A stretch of DNA of 64,000 nucleotides. Origin: Clostridia bacterium. Its GTDB lineage: Bacteria > Bacillota > DAOUPZ01. Shown here piece by piece: positions 9,728 through 20,826 of the stretch (its first letter is position 1; each line of letters opens with the position of its first letter). The notes under the pieces were generated by a model, which saw only the letters and a list, made by a program, of their open reading frames with translations, made no database searches and had not been told where the DNA came from. The translations under genes were made by a program, and so were the position numbers. The DNA lies in NCBI GenBank assembly GCA_030625885.1, contig DAOUPZ010000018.1, positions 19,147 to 83,146 of the forward strand. Direction: 5' to 3'.

Positions 9728-11119
9728 CTATCCTTTTTCCCAAATCGGCTCAACATAACCTTCTTTTTCTAAAGCTGATCGTACCTCAAACATCGCAGAA
9801 TAATTGGGAAAAACAAATAAGCGTTCATTATGATCGCATAATGACACGGAGAGATTAATTGCTTTCTTGCAATCTTTTTCAATATTAATCATATTATAAT
9901 CCACACCAGCATATTTCAAACGCAACGCCAGATCTGCAGCTCGATGCCCTGTTACGACCACAGATTTCAAAACGTGTCGCTCAATAAAGCCTTCAAAATC
10001 CACGTCCCATAACCAGGAGACATCCTGACCATCCGCAACCGTATCATGAATGGCAATACACAAATGAGCCGGTTCGTTATCATCCTGCCATACCCGTAAT
10101 GCTTCATTAAATCCCGCGGTGTTTTTTACAAGACTTAAATACAATTTTTTATCCTGTATCTTTATTTCCTCCATTCTGCCAAAAACAGTTGCGTATGCTT
10201 CAAGGGACTGCTTGATCGTCTTCAATGGTATTCCCCACGCTATACATGTTGCTGTTGCGGCTAGCGCATTATAGATATTATAGATACCCGGTACTTTCAA
10301 ATCAATTCGTGTAACATGATCAGGTGTTACTAATTCAAAAGAAGATCCTTTGATACCCTTCAACTTAATTTGACGCGCATAAACTTGAGGCAACAGGCGC
10401 TTATGATCACAATAAGGGCAATAATAATCCCCCAAAAAGCTGTAATAGTGCATCTTGTATTGGTAAAGATATTTACCACAATGCATACAATACAAACTAT
10501 TTCCTGTTTTCCTCCCTATTTCCGGCGCTTCAAGACCATAATAAATAACGTCCAGACCAATCTCTTCCCCCAGGCTTGCAGATAGAGGATCATCAGCGTT
10601 CAAAACCACCTTCGTATTGGGAGAAGCCTTATAAAAAGAATCTTTAATCATCCCAGCCGTTGCCGTTATTTCGCCATAGCGATCCAATTGATCGGGGAAA
10701 ATATTGGTCACAACCATCATACAAGGATTTGTTTCTTCTACAGCCTGAGGCATCGTTGCTTCATCTACTTCCAACACCAAAGACTGCGCCTTTGAATGGC
10801 CAAAGTTATCCATATTTTCAATTATAGTGGTTGCTAAACCATTTATGAGGTTAGCACCAGACTTATTATACGCACAATTTTTACCACTCCGGGCCATGCT
10901 TTTGGCAATCATATGTGTGGTCGTTGATTTTCCATTTGTCCCTGTTACTAGAGCAACCCCCTTGGAAAACGAAGGGGCATTAAACCATAAAAACCTTGGA
11001 GAAACACGGCGAATAATCATACCTGGGAAAGAACTTCCCACCCCTTTTCCGAGCAAGCGGCTCATACGCATTCCCATTTTGGCTAACCAAATAAAAGGAA
11101 TATCTCTATTCATCATTCT
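9728..11119 (-). CDS. murT: Lipid II isoglutaminyl synthase, MurT subunit
   Basis: VTGTNGKSTTTHMIAKSM Mur-ligase P-loop, NADDPLSASLGEE, four-Cys zinc ribbon CMHCGKYLY...YYCPYCDHKR. Confidence 0.93.
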   Translation of the reverse strand, partial: RMMNRDIPFIWLAKMGMRMSRLLGKGVGSSFPGMIIRRVSPRFLWFNAPSFSKGVALVTGTNGKSTTTHMIAKSMARSGKNCAYNKSGANLINGLATTIIENMDNFGHSKAQSLVLEVDEATMPQAVEETNPCMMVVTNIFPDQLDRYGEITATAGMIKDSFYKASPNTKVVLNADDPLSASLGEEIGLDVIYYGLEAPEIGRKTGNSLYCMHCGKYLYQYKMHYYSFLGDYYCPYCDHKRLLPQVYARQIKLKGIKGSSFELVTPDHVTRIDLKVPGIYNIYNALAATATCIAWGIPLKTIKQSLEAYATVFGRMEEIKIQDKKLYLSLVKNTAGFNEALRVWQDDNEPAHLCIAIHDTVADGQDVSWLWDVDFEGFIERHVLKSVVVTGHRAADLALRLKYAGVDYNMINIEKDCKKAINLSVSLCDHNERLFVFPNYSAMFEVRSALEKEGYVEPIWEKG

Positions 11120-11313
11120 CCTCCTTCCTTTTGGTTCTATTTCCCTTATCATATGCAACCAAAAGGATATTGGCAGGTTGGCCATCGGTTTAATAAAATT
11201 ATAAAATTTATTTTAATCATGACGTATATCTTTTAAGTTATTTTCCCATACTATAAGTGATGATTTAATCTTGCTCCCCCGTAAAAAGCTCTTTCTCCAA
11301 TTTCTCCTCTCCC

Positions 11314-11345
11314 AAAAACAGCGACCAATAGCGGTCGCTGTTTTT
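11314..11345. terminator. Intrinsic terminator
   Basis: aaaaacagcgacc-aatag-cggtcgctgttttt. Confidence 0.8.
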
Positions 11346-11465
11346 ATATATTCTTATTCTAATTTTTTCTTCATTCTTATTATTTATTCTTATTATTCGT
11401 TCTTATTATTCATTCTTATTATTCGTTCTTCGTTATTCGTTATTCGTTCCTCTTCATTTTTCTTT

Positions 11466-13526
11466 CTAATTACTACAAATATTCTTGTTACTAAATCGTT
11501 TCTCAATTTCCATTCTCAAATTTTGATACGCTGGTTGCGATAATGCGTTATCGGCTAAAATCTCAGCAGAAGCCTTTTGAGCCAATTCCATCAGCGCAAC
11601 ATCTCGCAAAATATTGGCTATTTTAAAATCTGGCAAGCCATGTTGTCGGACACCAAAAAACTCACCAGGCCCTCTTAATTTTAGATCTTCTTCTGCAATT
11701 CGAAAACCATCAGAGGTAGACTGCATAACTCCCATACGCTGTTTTCCTTCCTCTGTGGTTGGATCAGCAATCAAAATACAATAAGATTGATCACTTCCTC
11801 GACCCACGCGGCCTCGGAGTTGATGGAGTTGCGCCAATCCAAAACGATCGGCATCTTTTATAACCATGACAGAGGCATTCGGCACATTGACCCCCACTTC
11901 TATTACAGTAGTGGCTACTAAAATTTGAATGTTCCCCTCATAAAATTGATGCATGACGGATTCTTTTTCTTCGGATTTCATCTTCCCATAAAGTAAACCT
12001 AATGTCAGATGAGAAAAAATATTTTCTTTAAGATAGGTATAAAGATGAACAACCGACTCCACTTGTAATTGTTCTGACTCTTCCACAAGAGGACAAACAA
12101 TATAAACCTGTCGCCCCGCTGATACTTCTTTCTCTAAAAAACCATATACTCTTTTTTCCATCTCAGATGTAACCCAATACGTCTTAACCGATTTTCTACC
12201 GGGTGGTAATTCATCAATGATTGAAATGTCCAAATCTCCAAAAACGGTCAGCGCTAATGTTCGTGGAATAGGCGTTGCTGTCATCACTAAAACATCAGGC
12301 ATTCTTCCTTTTTGCTGGAAACTCGCACGCTGCTTAACACCAAATCGATGCTGTTCATCTGTAATAACCAAACTTAAATCAGCAAAAGTAACACCTTCTT
12401 GAATTAAAGCATGGGTTCCTACCACAACTTGAATCTCTCCGGTTGCAATTCCCTGCAGCGTATGTTTTTTTTGTACTGGCGTCAAACTTCCTGAAAGCAA
12501 GTCAATCTTTATCCCTAAAGGAGAAAATAATTCTGATAAATTTTGATAATGTTGCTTCGCCAGTATTTCAGTTGGCGCCATCATGGCCGCTTGGAAACCA
12601 CTTTCCACGGCTTTTAAAAGGGCTAAAACGGCAACCAACGTTTTACCTGCCCCCACATCGCCCTGAACCAGGCGTTGCATAGGATAGGAACATTCCATAT
12701 CTTTTTTTATACTCTCCCACACTTTTTGCTGGGCACCGGTCAACGTATAAGGCAATTGCTGCAACATTTGTTTTATCAATAAACCGTCCGATTGATGCTG
12801 GATCCCCTTTACGTCTTGCTTTCCTCTTTTTTTCTGCATTCCCACGCCCAGCTGCAATACCAATAGTTCCTCAAATATGAGCCGTCTCTGTGCTGCATCA
12901 AGCTGAATCTGGTTTTGGGGAAAATGCACTTCCTGAAGCGCCCTGGATAAAGAAGAAAGATGAAATCGCTCTAAAATCTTTTCAGGCATGAAATCCTCTA
13001 CCCTTGCCCCATACTTTTGCAAGCACTGATTCACTATTTTTCTAAACAAATTAGGCTGTAATCCTTCCGTCAAAGGATAGAAAGGTATAATTCGACCGGT
13101 TAAACCCGGTTTTGCTTTTTCTACAGCTTCAATCATTGGACTACTCATTTGAATACGGCCATATTTTCGTTCTGCTTTACCACTGACACGTACAAGTATT
13201 CCTTTTTGCCACTGTCGCTTAATATAAGGTTGATTAAACCACACACCATAAAGGGTTCCTGTCCCATCTGAAAATCCAATCTCCGTAATGGTCAAGCCTT
13301 TCCGAGGTCTTTTTTCAGAAATTCCAATCACATGAGCTTCTATTGTCTGTTTTTCCCCTGCTAAAGCGGCTTGAATGGGAACCACACAAGAAAAATCCTC
13401 ATAACGACGCGGAAAATAATACAACACATCTTCTACCGTAAAAATATTTAATTTATGCAACATTTTTGCCCGAGATGGTCCCACCCCAGGCACATATTGA
13501 ATACCGATATGGTCTAATTTATCCAT
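11466..13526 (-). CDS. recG: ATP-dependent DNA helicase RecG
   Basis: QRLVQGDVGAGKTLVAVLAL, VITDEQHRFGVKQR, VMTATPIPRTLALT, HQLRGRVGRG. Confidence 0.97.
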   Translation of the reverse strand: MDKLDHIGIQYVPGVGPSRAKMLHKLNIFTVEDVLYYFPRRYEDFSCVVPIQAALAGEKQTIEAHVIGISEKRPRKGLTITEIGFSDGTGTLYGVWFNQPYIKRQWQKGILVRVSGKAERKYGRIQMSSPMIEAVEKAKPGLTGRIIPFYPLTEGLQPNLFRKIVNQCLQKYGARVEDFMPEKILERFHLSSLSRALQEVHFPQNQIQLDAAQRRLIFEELLVLQLGVGMQKKRGKQDVKGIQHQSDGLLIKQMLQQLPYTLTGAQQKVWESIKKDMECSYPMQRLVQGDVGAGKTLVAVLALLKAVESGFQAAMMAPTEILAKQHYQNLSELFSPLGIKIDLLSGSLTPVQKKHTLQGIATGEIQVVVGTHALIQEGVTFADLSLVITDEQHRFGVKQRASFQQKGRMPDVLVMTATPIPRTLALTVFGDLDISIIDELPPGRKSVKTYWVTSEMEKRVYGFLEKEVSAGRQVYIVCPLVEESEQLQVESVVHLYTYLKENIFSHLTLGLLYGKMKSEEKESVMHQFYEGNIQILVATTVIEVGVNVPNASVMVIKDADRFGLAQLHQLRGRVGRGSDQSYCILIADPTTEEGKQRMGVMQSTSDGFRIAEEDLKLRGPGEFFGVRQHGLPDFKIANILRDVALMELAQKASAEILADNALSQPAYQNLRMEIEKRFSNKNICSN

Positions 13527-13546
13527 AATGATCACCCATCTATTAA

Positions 13547-14494
13547 TTATGCATTTTCGACTTCCTTCAATAGTTTTTTGAAAATAGCCTTGACCGGAAG
13601 AACTTCCTTGACCTTGTCAACACATTCTCCAGAAAAAACTAACGCTTTACCCGCTTCTCCAGATTTACAAGCATTCACCAGCGCATCCATAATACAAAAA
13701 CTATGTGAACATCGTTTTAAGCAATCATTACATGCACCTATTTTAGGTACTGTTCCACTCTCAATCAAATTATAAAAAGAATTCCGAATACCTTGTCCCG
13801 GTAAGCCTACAGGGCTTTTTACAAGAACAATATCTTCTTTTTGAGCCTTAATATATAACGCTTTAAACGCATCAGAAGCATTTGATTCCTCACTGGCCGC
13901 AAAGCGCGTTCCCATTTGAACACCATCTGCCCCTAAATTTATTACATCAGCAATATCTTGTCCATCCATAATACCACCTGCAGCAATAACAGGTAACTGA
14001 ATCGCTCGACAAACCTCAGGAAGTATATCCCTCAAAGAACGATCCGTGCCAAGATGCCCTCCTGCTTCTTTACCCTCAACAACAACAGCAGCAGCACCTA
14101 ATTTCTCTGCCAAAATAGCCAATTTTGCTGAAGACACAATCGGTACAATAGGTACCCCGCTCTCTTTACCCCAGGCAAACATATCTCGTGAAAAACCAGC
14201 ACCGGATACAACTAAATCAATACCTTCATTGATGGCTGCCTTCACAAGATCCGCAAATTCCTTTACAGCAAAAAGGACATTAACCCCAATGATACCTCTT
14301 GTCATTTCCCTTGCTTTACGAATTTCTTCTCTAAGCTCATCCACTTTCATTCCAGTACCTGCAATGATACCCACACCACCTTCATTGGCTACCGCTGCCG
14401 CTAATGGGGCTGTAGATATCCGTACAGCCATACCCCCTTGAATGATCGGAACTGGAACAACCAGATCACCAATTTTTAATTTTTTTAATTGCAT
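13547..14494 (-). CDS. NAD(P)H-dependent flavin oxidoreductase (nitronate monooxygenase / FabK-like)
   Basis: PIIQGGMAVRIS, VVEGKEAGGHLGTD, PVIAAGGIMDGQDIADVINLGADGVQMGTRF. Confidence 0.9.
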   Translation of the reverse strand: MQLKKLKIGDLVVPVPIIQGGMAVRISTAPLAAAVANEGGVGIIAGTGMKVDELREEIRKAREMTRGIIGVNVLFAVKEFADLVKAAINEGIDLVVSGAGFSRDMFAWGKESGVPIVPIVSSAKLAILAEKLGAAAVVVEGKEAGGHLGTDRSLRDILPEVCRAIQLPVIAAGGIMDGQDIADVINLGADGVQMGTRFAASEESNASDAFKALYIKAQKEDIVLVKSPVGLPGQGIRNSFYNLIESGTVPKIGACNDCLKRCSHSFCIMDALVNACKSGEAGKALVFSGECVDKVKEVLPVKAIFKKLLKEVENA

Positions 14495-14740
14495 TTTTCT
14501 CTCCCCTTATCTATATTAATTTAATATGATTTGCAATAAATTTTTTTATACTTTTAGCACTCATGTAATCTTTTTATCTTTTCCTTTAAGTTGATCACTA
14601 ATAACTGTTCGCTAAACTTTATCATTTATATTTGAGTTTAAACCATCTAATTTTTGATTGTAAATTTAATATTATATATTTGTTTCTGTCTATATAGTTC
14701 TATTCTGTTACATTTAATTATTTATATTTTAACATATTAA

Positions 14741-14769
14741 AAAAAGTAAGACAAAAAGTCTTACTTTTT
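14741..14769 (-). terminator. Intrinsic terminator after VanW paralog
   Basis: aaaaagtaagac-aaaaa-gtcttacttttt. Confidence 0.7.
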
Positions 14770-15657
14770 ATTTTTATTTGTTCCTATTCTCGTTTTTTCC
14801 GGCATAGCCTGATAGGAATCTCGCGAAATCAATTCTTCCTTTATGATCTGACCCTCATTTTTTATAATACGCACCGTTTTAACCATTTTATACCCTTTCA
14901 CGCCTGATGCCAACGTTTCTTTAACCCCGTTTGCCAACGCATCATCATAAAAATTTTCTTGGCCAAAAGGGATCTCTCCATTCTTATTAATTGCAATATC
15001 TATATCAAATAGCCTTTCCCATTGTTTGGCTTTTTCATCTTTGCTTACAAAACGGGTAATCACTTGATCTTGAACGATTTCTGATTCAATCGTAACTGGG
15101 AAATCAGCCGTGTTTTTAATCACTAAATCTTTCCCATCGTAGACAAATGCATCACGTCCCACTTCTACATAATCTCGAGATACTCGCTGAGGATGACGTT
15201 CAACAATTTCAAAATTTGCTAAGAAAGCGGCATTATATACACCTGTTGCTATTTGGCAAATACCATCTGCTATTCCATTCTCTAATATTTCATTACCTAA
15301 GTATTGCTTTGTTACCGGTTGCCATCCCTCTTTTTGAGTATACATTCCTACTTTTTTATTGAAGGAAAAAACCTCTCCTGTTCCAATAACATGCTGGTTA
15401 ATAACGTCAATTGTTTTTTGCAAATTATACATTCGGTTGGCGTCATGGTCAATAATTGGCGTAACAAATTCAGCGACCACGTACTTGATGGGCATTGGTC
15501 CTCCATTCGCTTGTGTTTCAATCGCTTTATGATCAAACCAGTCTCCCAATACACCTTCAGTCATCATATATCCTTTTTGAATGACCGTCATCACAATTCC
15601 TAAAAAAGCTAAAAGACAAATAATCTTTAGTCCTCGATTTTTAAAACTAATAACCAC
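14761..15657 (-). CDS. VanW family protein, paralog A
   Basis: EVFSFNKKVGMYTQKEGWQPVTKQYLGNEILENGIADGICQIATGVYNAAFLANFEIVERHPQ, VanW core. Confidence 0.88.
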   Translation of the reverse strand: MVISFKNRGLKIICLLAFLGIVMTVIQKGYMMTEGVLGDWFDHKAIETQANGGPMPIKYVVAEFVTPIIDHDANRMYNLQKTIDVINQHVIGTGEVFSFNKKVGMYTQKEGWQPVTKQYLGNEILENGIADGICQIATGVYNAAFLANFEIVERHPQRVSRDYVEVGRDAFVYDGKDLVIKNTADFPVTIESEIVQDQVITRFVSKDEKAKQWERLFDIDIAINKNGEIPFGQENFYDDALANGVKETLASGVKGYKMVKTVRIIKNEGQIIKEELISRDSYQAMPEKTRIGTNKNKK

Positions 15658-15832
15658 AGCTTTTTACCTCCTCTGATCAAAATTTATCCCTACCCTATTG
15701 ATATAACAAAGGGATGATTTTTAGAATAAATTTTGCAAAAAACACCAACTGAATATTTTTTACAGAGGATGATTATATCTCACAAACTCTAATATCACAT
15801 CTATGTTTTCTCAACATTAAGCTTATTAAAAC

Positions 15833-16732
15833 TTATTCTGCCTTTTTTGTGCCCTTAACAATCTCTTCTGGAAAAGGCAAATAACTATTCTGTGAAATAA
15901 GTTCTCGACGCTTAACTTCTCCATCCTTCTTAACAATCCGGAATAATTTCACATTTTTATATCCCTTAATCCCTTCATGAATAACCTTTTTTTCTCCTAC
16001 AGCAAGGGAAGTATCTTTTCTTACAACTTGACGATAAGGAATCTCACCCGTCTTATAAACTTCAAAATTAATTTCATGTTGTTTCTTCCATTCCCCTGCA
16101 CGCGAATCCTGAGTAACCAAACGAATGATAATCTGATCTTTAGTCATTTCACCCTTAATTGTAACCGGAAATTCATGCGTATTTTTAATCACTAAATCCT
16201 GACCGCCTGCTCTATAAATGGCTGCATCTCTTCCTGGATCGACATAAGTTAACGCAATAGCATGATTAAATCGCTTCAATATTTCAAAATCTGATAACAA
16301 TGCGGCATTATAAAGTGTGGTAACTGGCTGACAAATACCACCTGCCATACCATCTACAAGTTTTGAACCCATAACCAAAGATTTTTCTCCCATCTGCCAG
16401 CCTTCTTCAGCTGTCATAGATCCTATTGCATCTAAAACAGAAAAAGTACTGTCTGGTTCAATCACTTTATCCTTAAAGATACTCATCACTTTTTTCTGGT
16501 TAAAAATTCTTCCAGGACCACGATTTTCAATAGGCGTTGAAAACTCCGCCAACACATATTGCGACGGTTCAAATATTTCCTTCTGCTGATCGGGATTGCT
16601 ATCTTTATGAAACCAATTCAAAAAAACAGTCTCTGTCGTTTGATAACCATTTTGAATACCTGTTACAAAGAAAGTCATCAACACAACGACTATGACACAT
16701 CTTAGCCATTTACTTCGAAATGAAATAATCAC
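15833..16732 (-). CDS. VanW family protein, paralog B
   Basis: STFSVLDAIGSMTAEEGWQMGEKSLVMGSKLVDGMAGGICQPVTTLYNAALLSDFEILKRFNH; same architecture as paralog A. Confidence 0.88.
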   Translation of the reverse strand: MIISFRSKWLRCVIVVVLMTFFVTGIQNGYQTTETVFLNWFHKDSNPDQQKEIFEPSQYVLAEFSTPIENRGPGRIFNQKKVMSIFKDKVIEPDSTFSVLDAIGSMTAEEGWQMGEKSLVMGSKLVDGMAGGICQPVTTLYNAALLSDFEILKRFNHAIALTYVDPGRDAAIYRAGGQDLVIKNTHEFPVTIKGEMTKDQIIIRLVTQDSRAGEWKKQHEINFEVYKTGEIPYRQVVRKDTSLAVGEKKVIHEGIKGYKNVKLFRIVKKDGEVKRRELISQNSYLPFPEEIVKGTKKAE

Positions 16733-16854
16733 CTTTCTTCTACCTCCTTTTTAGGCTTATGAAATCCTCATTCCTATAAATACACATAAGAAGTAGAAGT
16801 TAGAAGTGATTTGTTTTTACTTTTACAAGGAAATAAATACCACGAACATCTTAT

Positions 16855-17253
16855 TTAGGCAGTTTCCTTATCTCCTGCATAGACAACAGCATCCATTTCA
16901 ACACCCACACCTTTGGGTAATGAAGCAACACCAACACAGGCACGAGCAGGCAAAAACACATCAAAAAACTTTGCATAGACTTCATTTACTTTCGGAAACG
17001 CCTCCATCTGCGTTAAATAAATATTAACTTTCGCTACATCTGTCAGCTTTAACCCTGCCGCCGTAACAATCGCTTGGAGGTTCTTTAAAACTTGCTCCGC
17101 TTGATGCTCAATATCCCCCAAAAGCAGTTCATTCGTAGTCGGATCAATAGGGATCTGACCTGAAACGTACAACCAATCACCAAATTTTACCCCCTGTGAG
17201 TACGGACCTACCGCTTGAGGCGCTTGATCCGTATGAATCATTTTTCCTTTCAT
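16855..17253 (-). CDS. ridA: RidA/YjgF family deaminase
   Basis: QAPQAVGPYSQGVKFGDWLYVSGQIPIDPTTNEL...VKVNIYLTQMEAFPKVNEVYAKFF. Confidence 0.95.
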   Translation of the reverse strand: MKGKMIHTDQAPQAVGPYSQGVKFGDWLYVSGQIPIDPTTNELLLGDIEHQAEQVLKNLQAIVTAAGLKLTDVAKVNIYLTQMEAFPKVNEVYAKFFDVFLPARACVGVASLPKGVGVEMDAVVYAGDKETA

Positions 17254-17267
17254 ATGCATTCGCTCCT

Positions 17268-18032
17268 TTACAAAAATTTTCTTACCAATTCCAAATCACT
17301 GATCTTGTCCACATCAATACCTACTTCCGGATAAGATGAAATGATTCCTTTTCCTTTAATACGCAGTAATCCATATACCCTTCTTTCCAAAGAGGCAATG
17401 GTCAAATTTCCACTTAAATAGCGCATTAGAATTCCTAATCCCAAAATGCGACTCATTTTAACAGGGTTTTTACGTAAAGCAATGGCTTTTTGGGCAAAAT
17501 CAGTACAGAATGATAAAACTTCAGGATTTACCAAAAATAAATTTCCCCCCGTAAAAATACCCTCCTTAAGCTTAACGTATGTCCGTCGTACACCAGGATA
17601 AGATGCTTCATTGACTTGTTTACTCACAATTGGATAATAAACATCTGCTTCTTCTGACATACAACGATCAATAAAGTCATTAACAGCAATTGTTGTCAAC
17701 AAGGGAATATCACAAGTCACAACAAGCACTTTCCCATTTGAACTAAGTACGTCTATCCCCAATCTTAGATTACTAAAGGCCGAATCCTTTTGCTCAATAA
17801 TTTCACAGGTATATTTAAACGTTTCTAATCCTTTCTGTAATAAATCTTTGGAACCTACCACAACCACACGTCCTATGTATTCCGATTGTTGCAAAGATTC
17901 CAAAATAAAGGCAATCATAGGTTTTCCGTTTATATCAATCAAGGCCTCCGGGATTATTTGCGATGAATCTTTGCAAAAAGGCTTGTTACTATCACCTGCT
18001 AACACAATCGCATCAAAGATCATCGCCCTCAC
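17268..18032 (-). CDS. MobA/GlmU-like nucleotidyltransferase
   Basis: DAIVLAGDSNKPFCK...DINGKPMIAFILESLQQSEYIGRVVVVG; NTP-transferase signature. Confidence 0.8.
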   Translation of the reverse strand: MRAMIFDAIVLAGDSNKPFCKDSSQIIPEALIDINGKPMIAFILESLQQSEYIGRVVVVGSKDLLQKGLETFKYTCEIIEQKDSAFSNLRLGIDVLSSNGKVLVVTCDIPLLTTIAVNDFIDRCMSEEADVYYPIVSKQVNEASYPGVRRTYVKLKEGIFTGGNLFLVNPEVLSFCTDFAQKAIALRKNPVKMSRILGLGILMRYLSGNLTIASLERRVYGLLRIKGKGIISSYPEVGIDVDKISDLELVRKFL

Positions 18033-18066
18033 ACCCTTCCCTATAATATACCTATTCTCTCTTATT

Positions 18067-18777
18067 TTAATGTTTATTATCCCCTTCCAGGATAATTGTC
18101 ATAATCGCATTTTCAGCTTTATCCATATGTTTTAAAGCTAACTGATGTGCCAGTTCCACGTTTCTCTCACACAAAGCTTCTACAATTTCCTTATGTTCTT
18201 CTAAAGCCTCTCTTGCTCGCCCGGGATAAGCCAGCGATGTCTTACGGTAGCGATGAATCTGCTCGTATAAATTATTGACAATTTGAACCAACCGCATATT
18301 ACGACTCGCTTTAAAAAGTACATCATGAAACCGGGTATCAATTTCAATAATTTGCTCTGTATCTCCAGATTCAATGCATTCAGCAATTTGGAAAAGACAG
18401 CGCTCTAACTCTTCTAGTTCTTCCTCATCAATTCTTTCTGCTGCGAGCTCTGCTGCCAATCCTTCTAGTGCCCCACGAATCTCAAACAATTCTGCAATAT
18501 CTTTTAACGAAAGTCCAGCAACAAAGGCTCCTTTTCGAGGTACCATAACAACAAAGCCTTCCAATTCTAATTTACGAATAGCTTCACGAACCGGCGTACG
18601 ACTTACACCCATCCGTTCCGCCAACTGAATCTCCATCAAGCGTTCCCCAGGCTTCAAATGTGCATTAATAATGGCTTCACGCAAAGACTCAAATACAATC
18701 TCCCTCAGCGGTTTATAACTATCTAATTTAATTGGAATAATAGGTGTCCCTTCATCCATATCATTTTCCTCCTTCAC
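18067..18777 (-). CDS. GntR/FadR-family transcriptional regulator
   Basis: LREAIINAHLKPGERLMEIQLAERMGVSRTPVREAIRKLELEGFV plus FCD-type C-terminal domain. Confidence 0.93.
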   Translation of the reverse strand: MKEENDMDEGTPIIPIKLDSYKPLREIVFESLREAIINAHLKPGERLMEIQLAERMGVSRTPVREAIRKLELEGFVVMVPRKGAFVAGLSLKDIAELFEIRGALEGLAAELAAERIDEEELEELERCLFQIAECIESGDTEQIIEIDTRFHDVLFKASRNMRLVQIVNNLYEQIHRYRKTSLAYPGRAREALEEHKEIVEALCERNVELAHQLALKHMDKAENAIMTIILEGDNKH

Positions 18778-18832
18778 TCATTTTTCAAAAAGCAGACAGG
18801 CTTTAATTTGATAGTTCCTGCTTTATCCTTCC

Positions 18833-18888
18833 ATGCAATAACGGGGACACACCGCTCGCACCTTACGGAATGTCCCCATTCTTGCATT
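18833..18888 (-). repeat. GGGGACA hairpin repeat, copy 2 (opposite orientation)
   Basis: atgcaataacggggacacaccgctcgcaccttacggaatgtccccattcttgcatt. Confidence 0.9.
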
Positions 18889-19020
18889 AGGGTTTTTATC
18901 ATTCCTCGTTCCTCTTTCAGCGAACGCAGAGAGCGATCTTCCCTCTATCCTTTAACCGTCAACTATCAACTATCAACTGTTCTTTTAAGTCTTTTCCTAC
19001 CTGCTGATTGCTACCTGCTC

Positions 19021-19878
19021 CTACATCGTATGCGCTACAAAAACCTCACTCATATCCTTCTTCAGCACTTCCGCTGCCTTCTGTGCCTCAGCTTCATTTT
19101 TCATCACCCCAAATACGGTTGGTCCACTACCTGACATCAACACCCCTTGGGCACCTAAACGCAATAATTCATCCTTTATTTCTTGAATTCGAGGGTAAAT
19201 CGCTTGAGTAACCTGTTCTAACACATTTGACAAATGCTGAAGAATAGCCCCGCGATCTTTTTTGGTAATGGCATCAAGCATTTGCTGCGTATGAGGATGT
19301 TTGACATCACTGACATTGTCGAGTTGTTGATACGCCCAGGCTGTTGACACAGAAAAATTAGGTTTAGCAAGCACCAACCATAATTGTGGAAGCGTTGGCA
19401 ATGGCATCAATTTTTCCCCAATACCTGTTGCCAACATCGTACCCCCATCCAAACAAAAAGATACATCTGCCCCTAACCTCACTGCCATTTTTAATAAATC
19501 CTGTTTTTCTAGGTTTAATTCCCATAGTGTGTTTAATCCCTTCAATGCAGCCGCCGCATCCGTACTCCCCCCTGCCAGCCCTGCACCAACCGGAATCTTT
19601 TTTTCAATATGGATCTCAATACCTTTACGAATACCATACGCCCGTTGCATCATACTAACTGCTTGATAGACTAAATTTGTTTCATCAGTAGGAACACTGG
19701 GATGATCACAAGTAACAATAATACCCTCTTCTCGCTGAGAAAATGATAGACGATCTGCCAAAGAAACAGATTGCATGACCATCTCCACTTCATGGTATCC
19801 ATCCGTACGTTTAGCAAGTACATCAAGCGTTAAATTGATTTTACCGGGTGCTAATATTTCTAAACACTTCATCCCCAT
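19021..19878 (-). CDS. ispE: 4-diphosphocytidyl-2-C-methyl-D-erythritol kinase
   Basis: APGKINLTLDVLAKRTDGYHEVEMVMQSV, KKIPVGAGLAGGSTDAAAAL, GVLMSGSGPTVFGV. Confidence 0.96.
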   Translation of the reverse strand: MGMKCLEILAPGKINLTLDVLAKRTDGYHEVEMVMQSVSLADRLSFSQREEGIIVTCDHPSVPTDETNLVYQAVSMMQRAYGIRKGIEIHIEKKIPVGAGLAGGSTDAAAALKGLNTLWELNLEKQDLLKMAVRLGADVSFCLDGGTMLATGIGEKLMPLPTLPQLWLVLAKPNFSVSTAWAYQQLDNVSDVKHPHTQQMLDAITKKDRGAILQHLSNVLEQVTQAIYPRIQEIKDELLRLGAQGVLMSGSGPTVFGVMKNEAEAQKAAEVLKKDMSEVFVAHTM

Positions 19879-20235
19879 TCCCCTTCTTTATGATATTATA
19901 TAAATTTTGCTATTTGGCTAGTCCATTTATTATCAATAACCTTAATTATACAACAAAATTCCCCTTTTGAAAAATATTTCCTCTTTCAGCGAACACAGAG
20001 AGCGATTTTCCCTCTATCCTTTAATCATTAATCTTTCCCTTTAAGCTGATAACTAATAACTGATAGCTGAAATGTCTTTAATCGTTATTCGTTCCTCGTT
20101 CAGCAACCAAAGAGAGCGATCATTCCACTATCTTTTAATTGTGAATTATTAATTGTTTCTTCCTTCTTTTATCACAATATGACATAAACGAATATAATAA
20201 ATCATCATTAGCCATGATTGGGAGGTGAACGCCTA

Positions 20236-20826
20236 ATGATCTATGGAAACCGTATCATGACACAAGGCGCTTTAGGAGAAGATATTAAACGCTTACAACA
20301 ACGTTTAAAAAATTTGAATGTGCCAATGGAAACAGTAGATGGCCATTTTGGTTCTCAAACCATTAGAGCTGTAAAATCTTTTCAATATCAAAATAGTCTT
20401 AAACCGGATGGAATCGTCGGACCACATACTTATAAAGCACTGGAACTTGCTGATTTTCCCCCCGTATTAATTGAACATTTATCTGTTTTAATCAACCTTT
20501 CTATGCGCTCGCTGTCGCTGCTAGAAAACGGAAAATTAATTCGTCAATATCCAGTCGCTATCGGAAAACCCGAAACCCCTAGCCCAGTTGGCCTCTTTGA
20601 GCTCATGGAGAAAATCTCAAATCCTGGAGGTGTACTCGGAACACGATGGATGGGCATCAATATTGATGCCTATGGTATACACGGCACGCCCAATCCGGAA
20701 TTAATTGGTCAAGCCGTATCCCATGGATGTATTCGCATGCATAACTGGAATGTAGAAGTTCTTTATCCACTTCTACCACTCGGTGCGAAGGTAGAGATCA
20801 AAAAACAATTGACAGTTGAAGGATAG
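20236..20826 (+). CDS. L,D-transpeptidase with N-terminal peptidoglycan-binding domain
   Basis: DIKRLQQRLKNLNV...GHFGSQTIRAVKSFQYQNSLKPDGIVGPHTYKAL; YkuD motif GIHGTPNPELIGQAVSHGCIRMHNW. Confidence 0.93.
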   Translation: MIYGNRIMTQGALGEDIKRLQQRLKNLNVPMETVDGHFGSQTIRAVKSFQYQNSLKPDGIVGPHTYKALELADFPPVLIEHLSVLINLSMRSLSLLENGKLIRQYPVAIGKPETPSPVGLFELMEKISNPGGVLGTRWMGINIDAYGIHGTPNPELIGQAVSHGCIRMHNWNVEVLYPLLPLGAKVEIKKQLTVEG

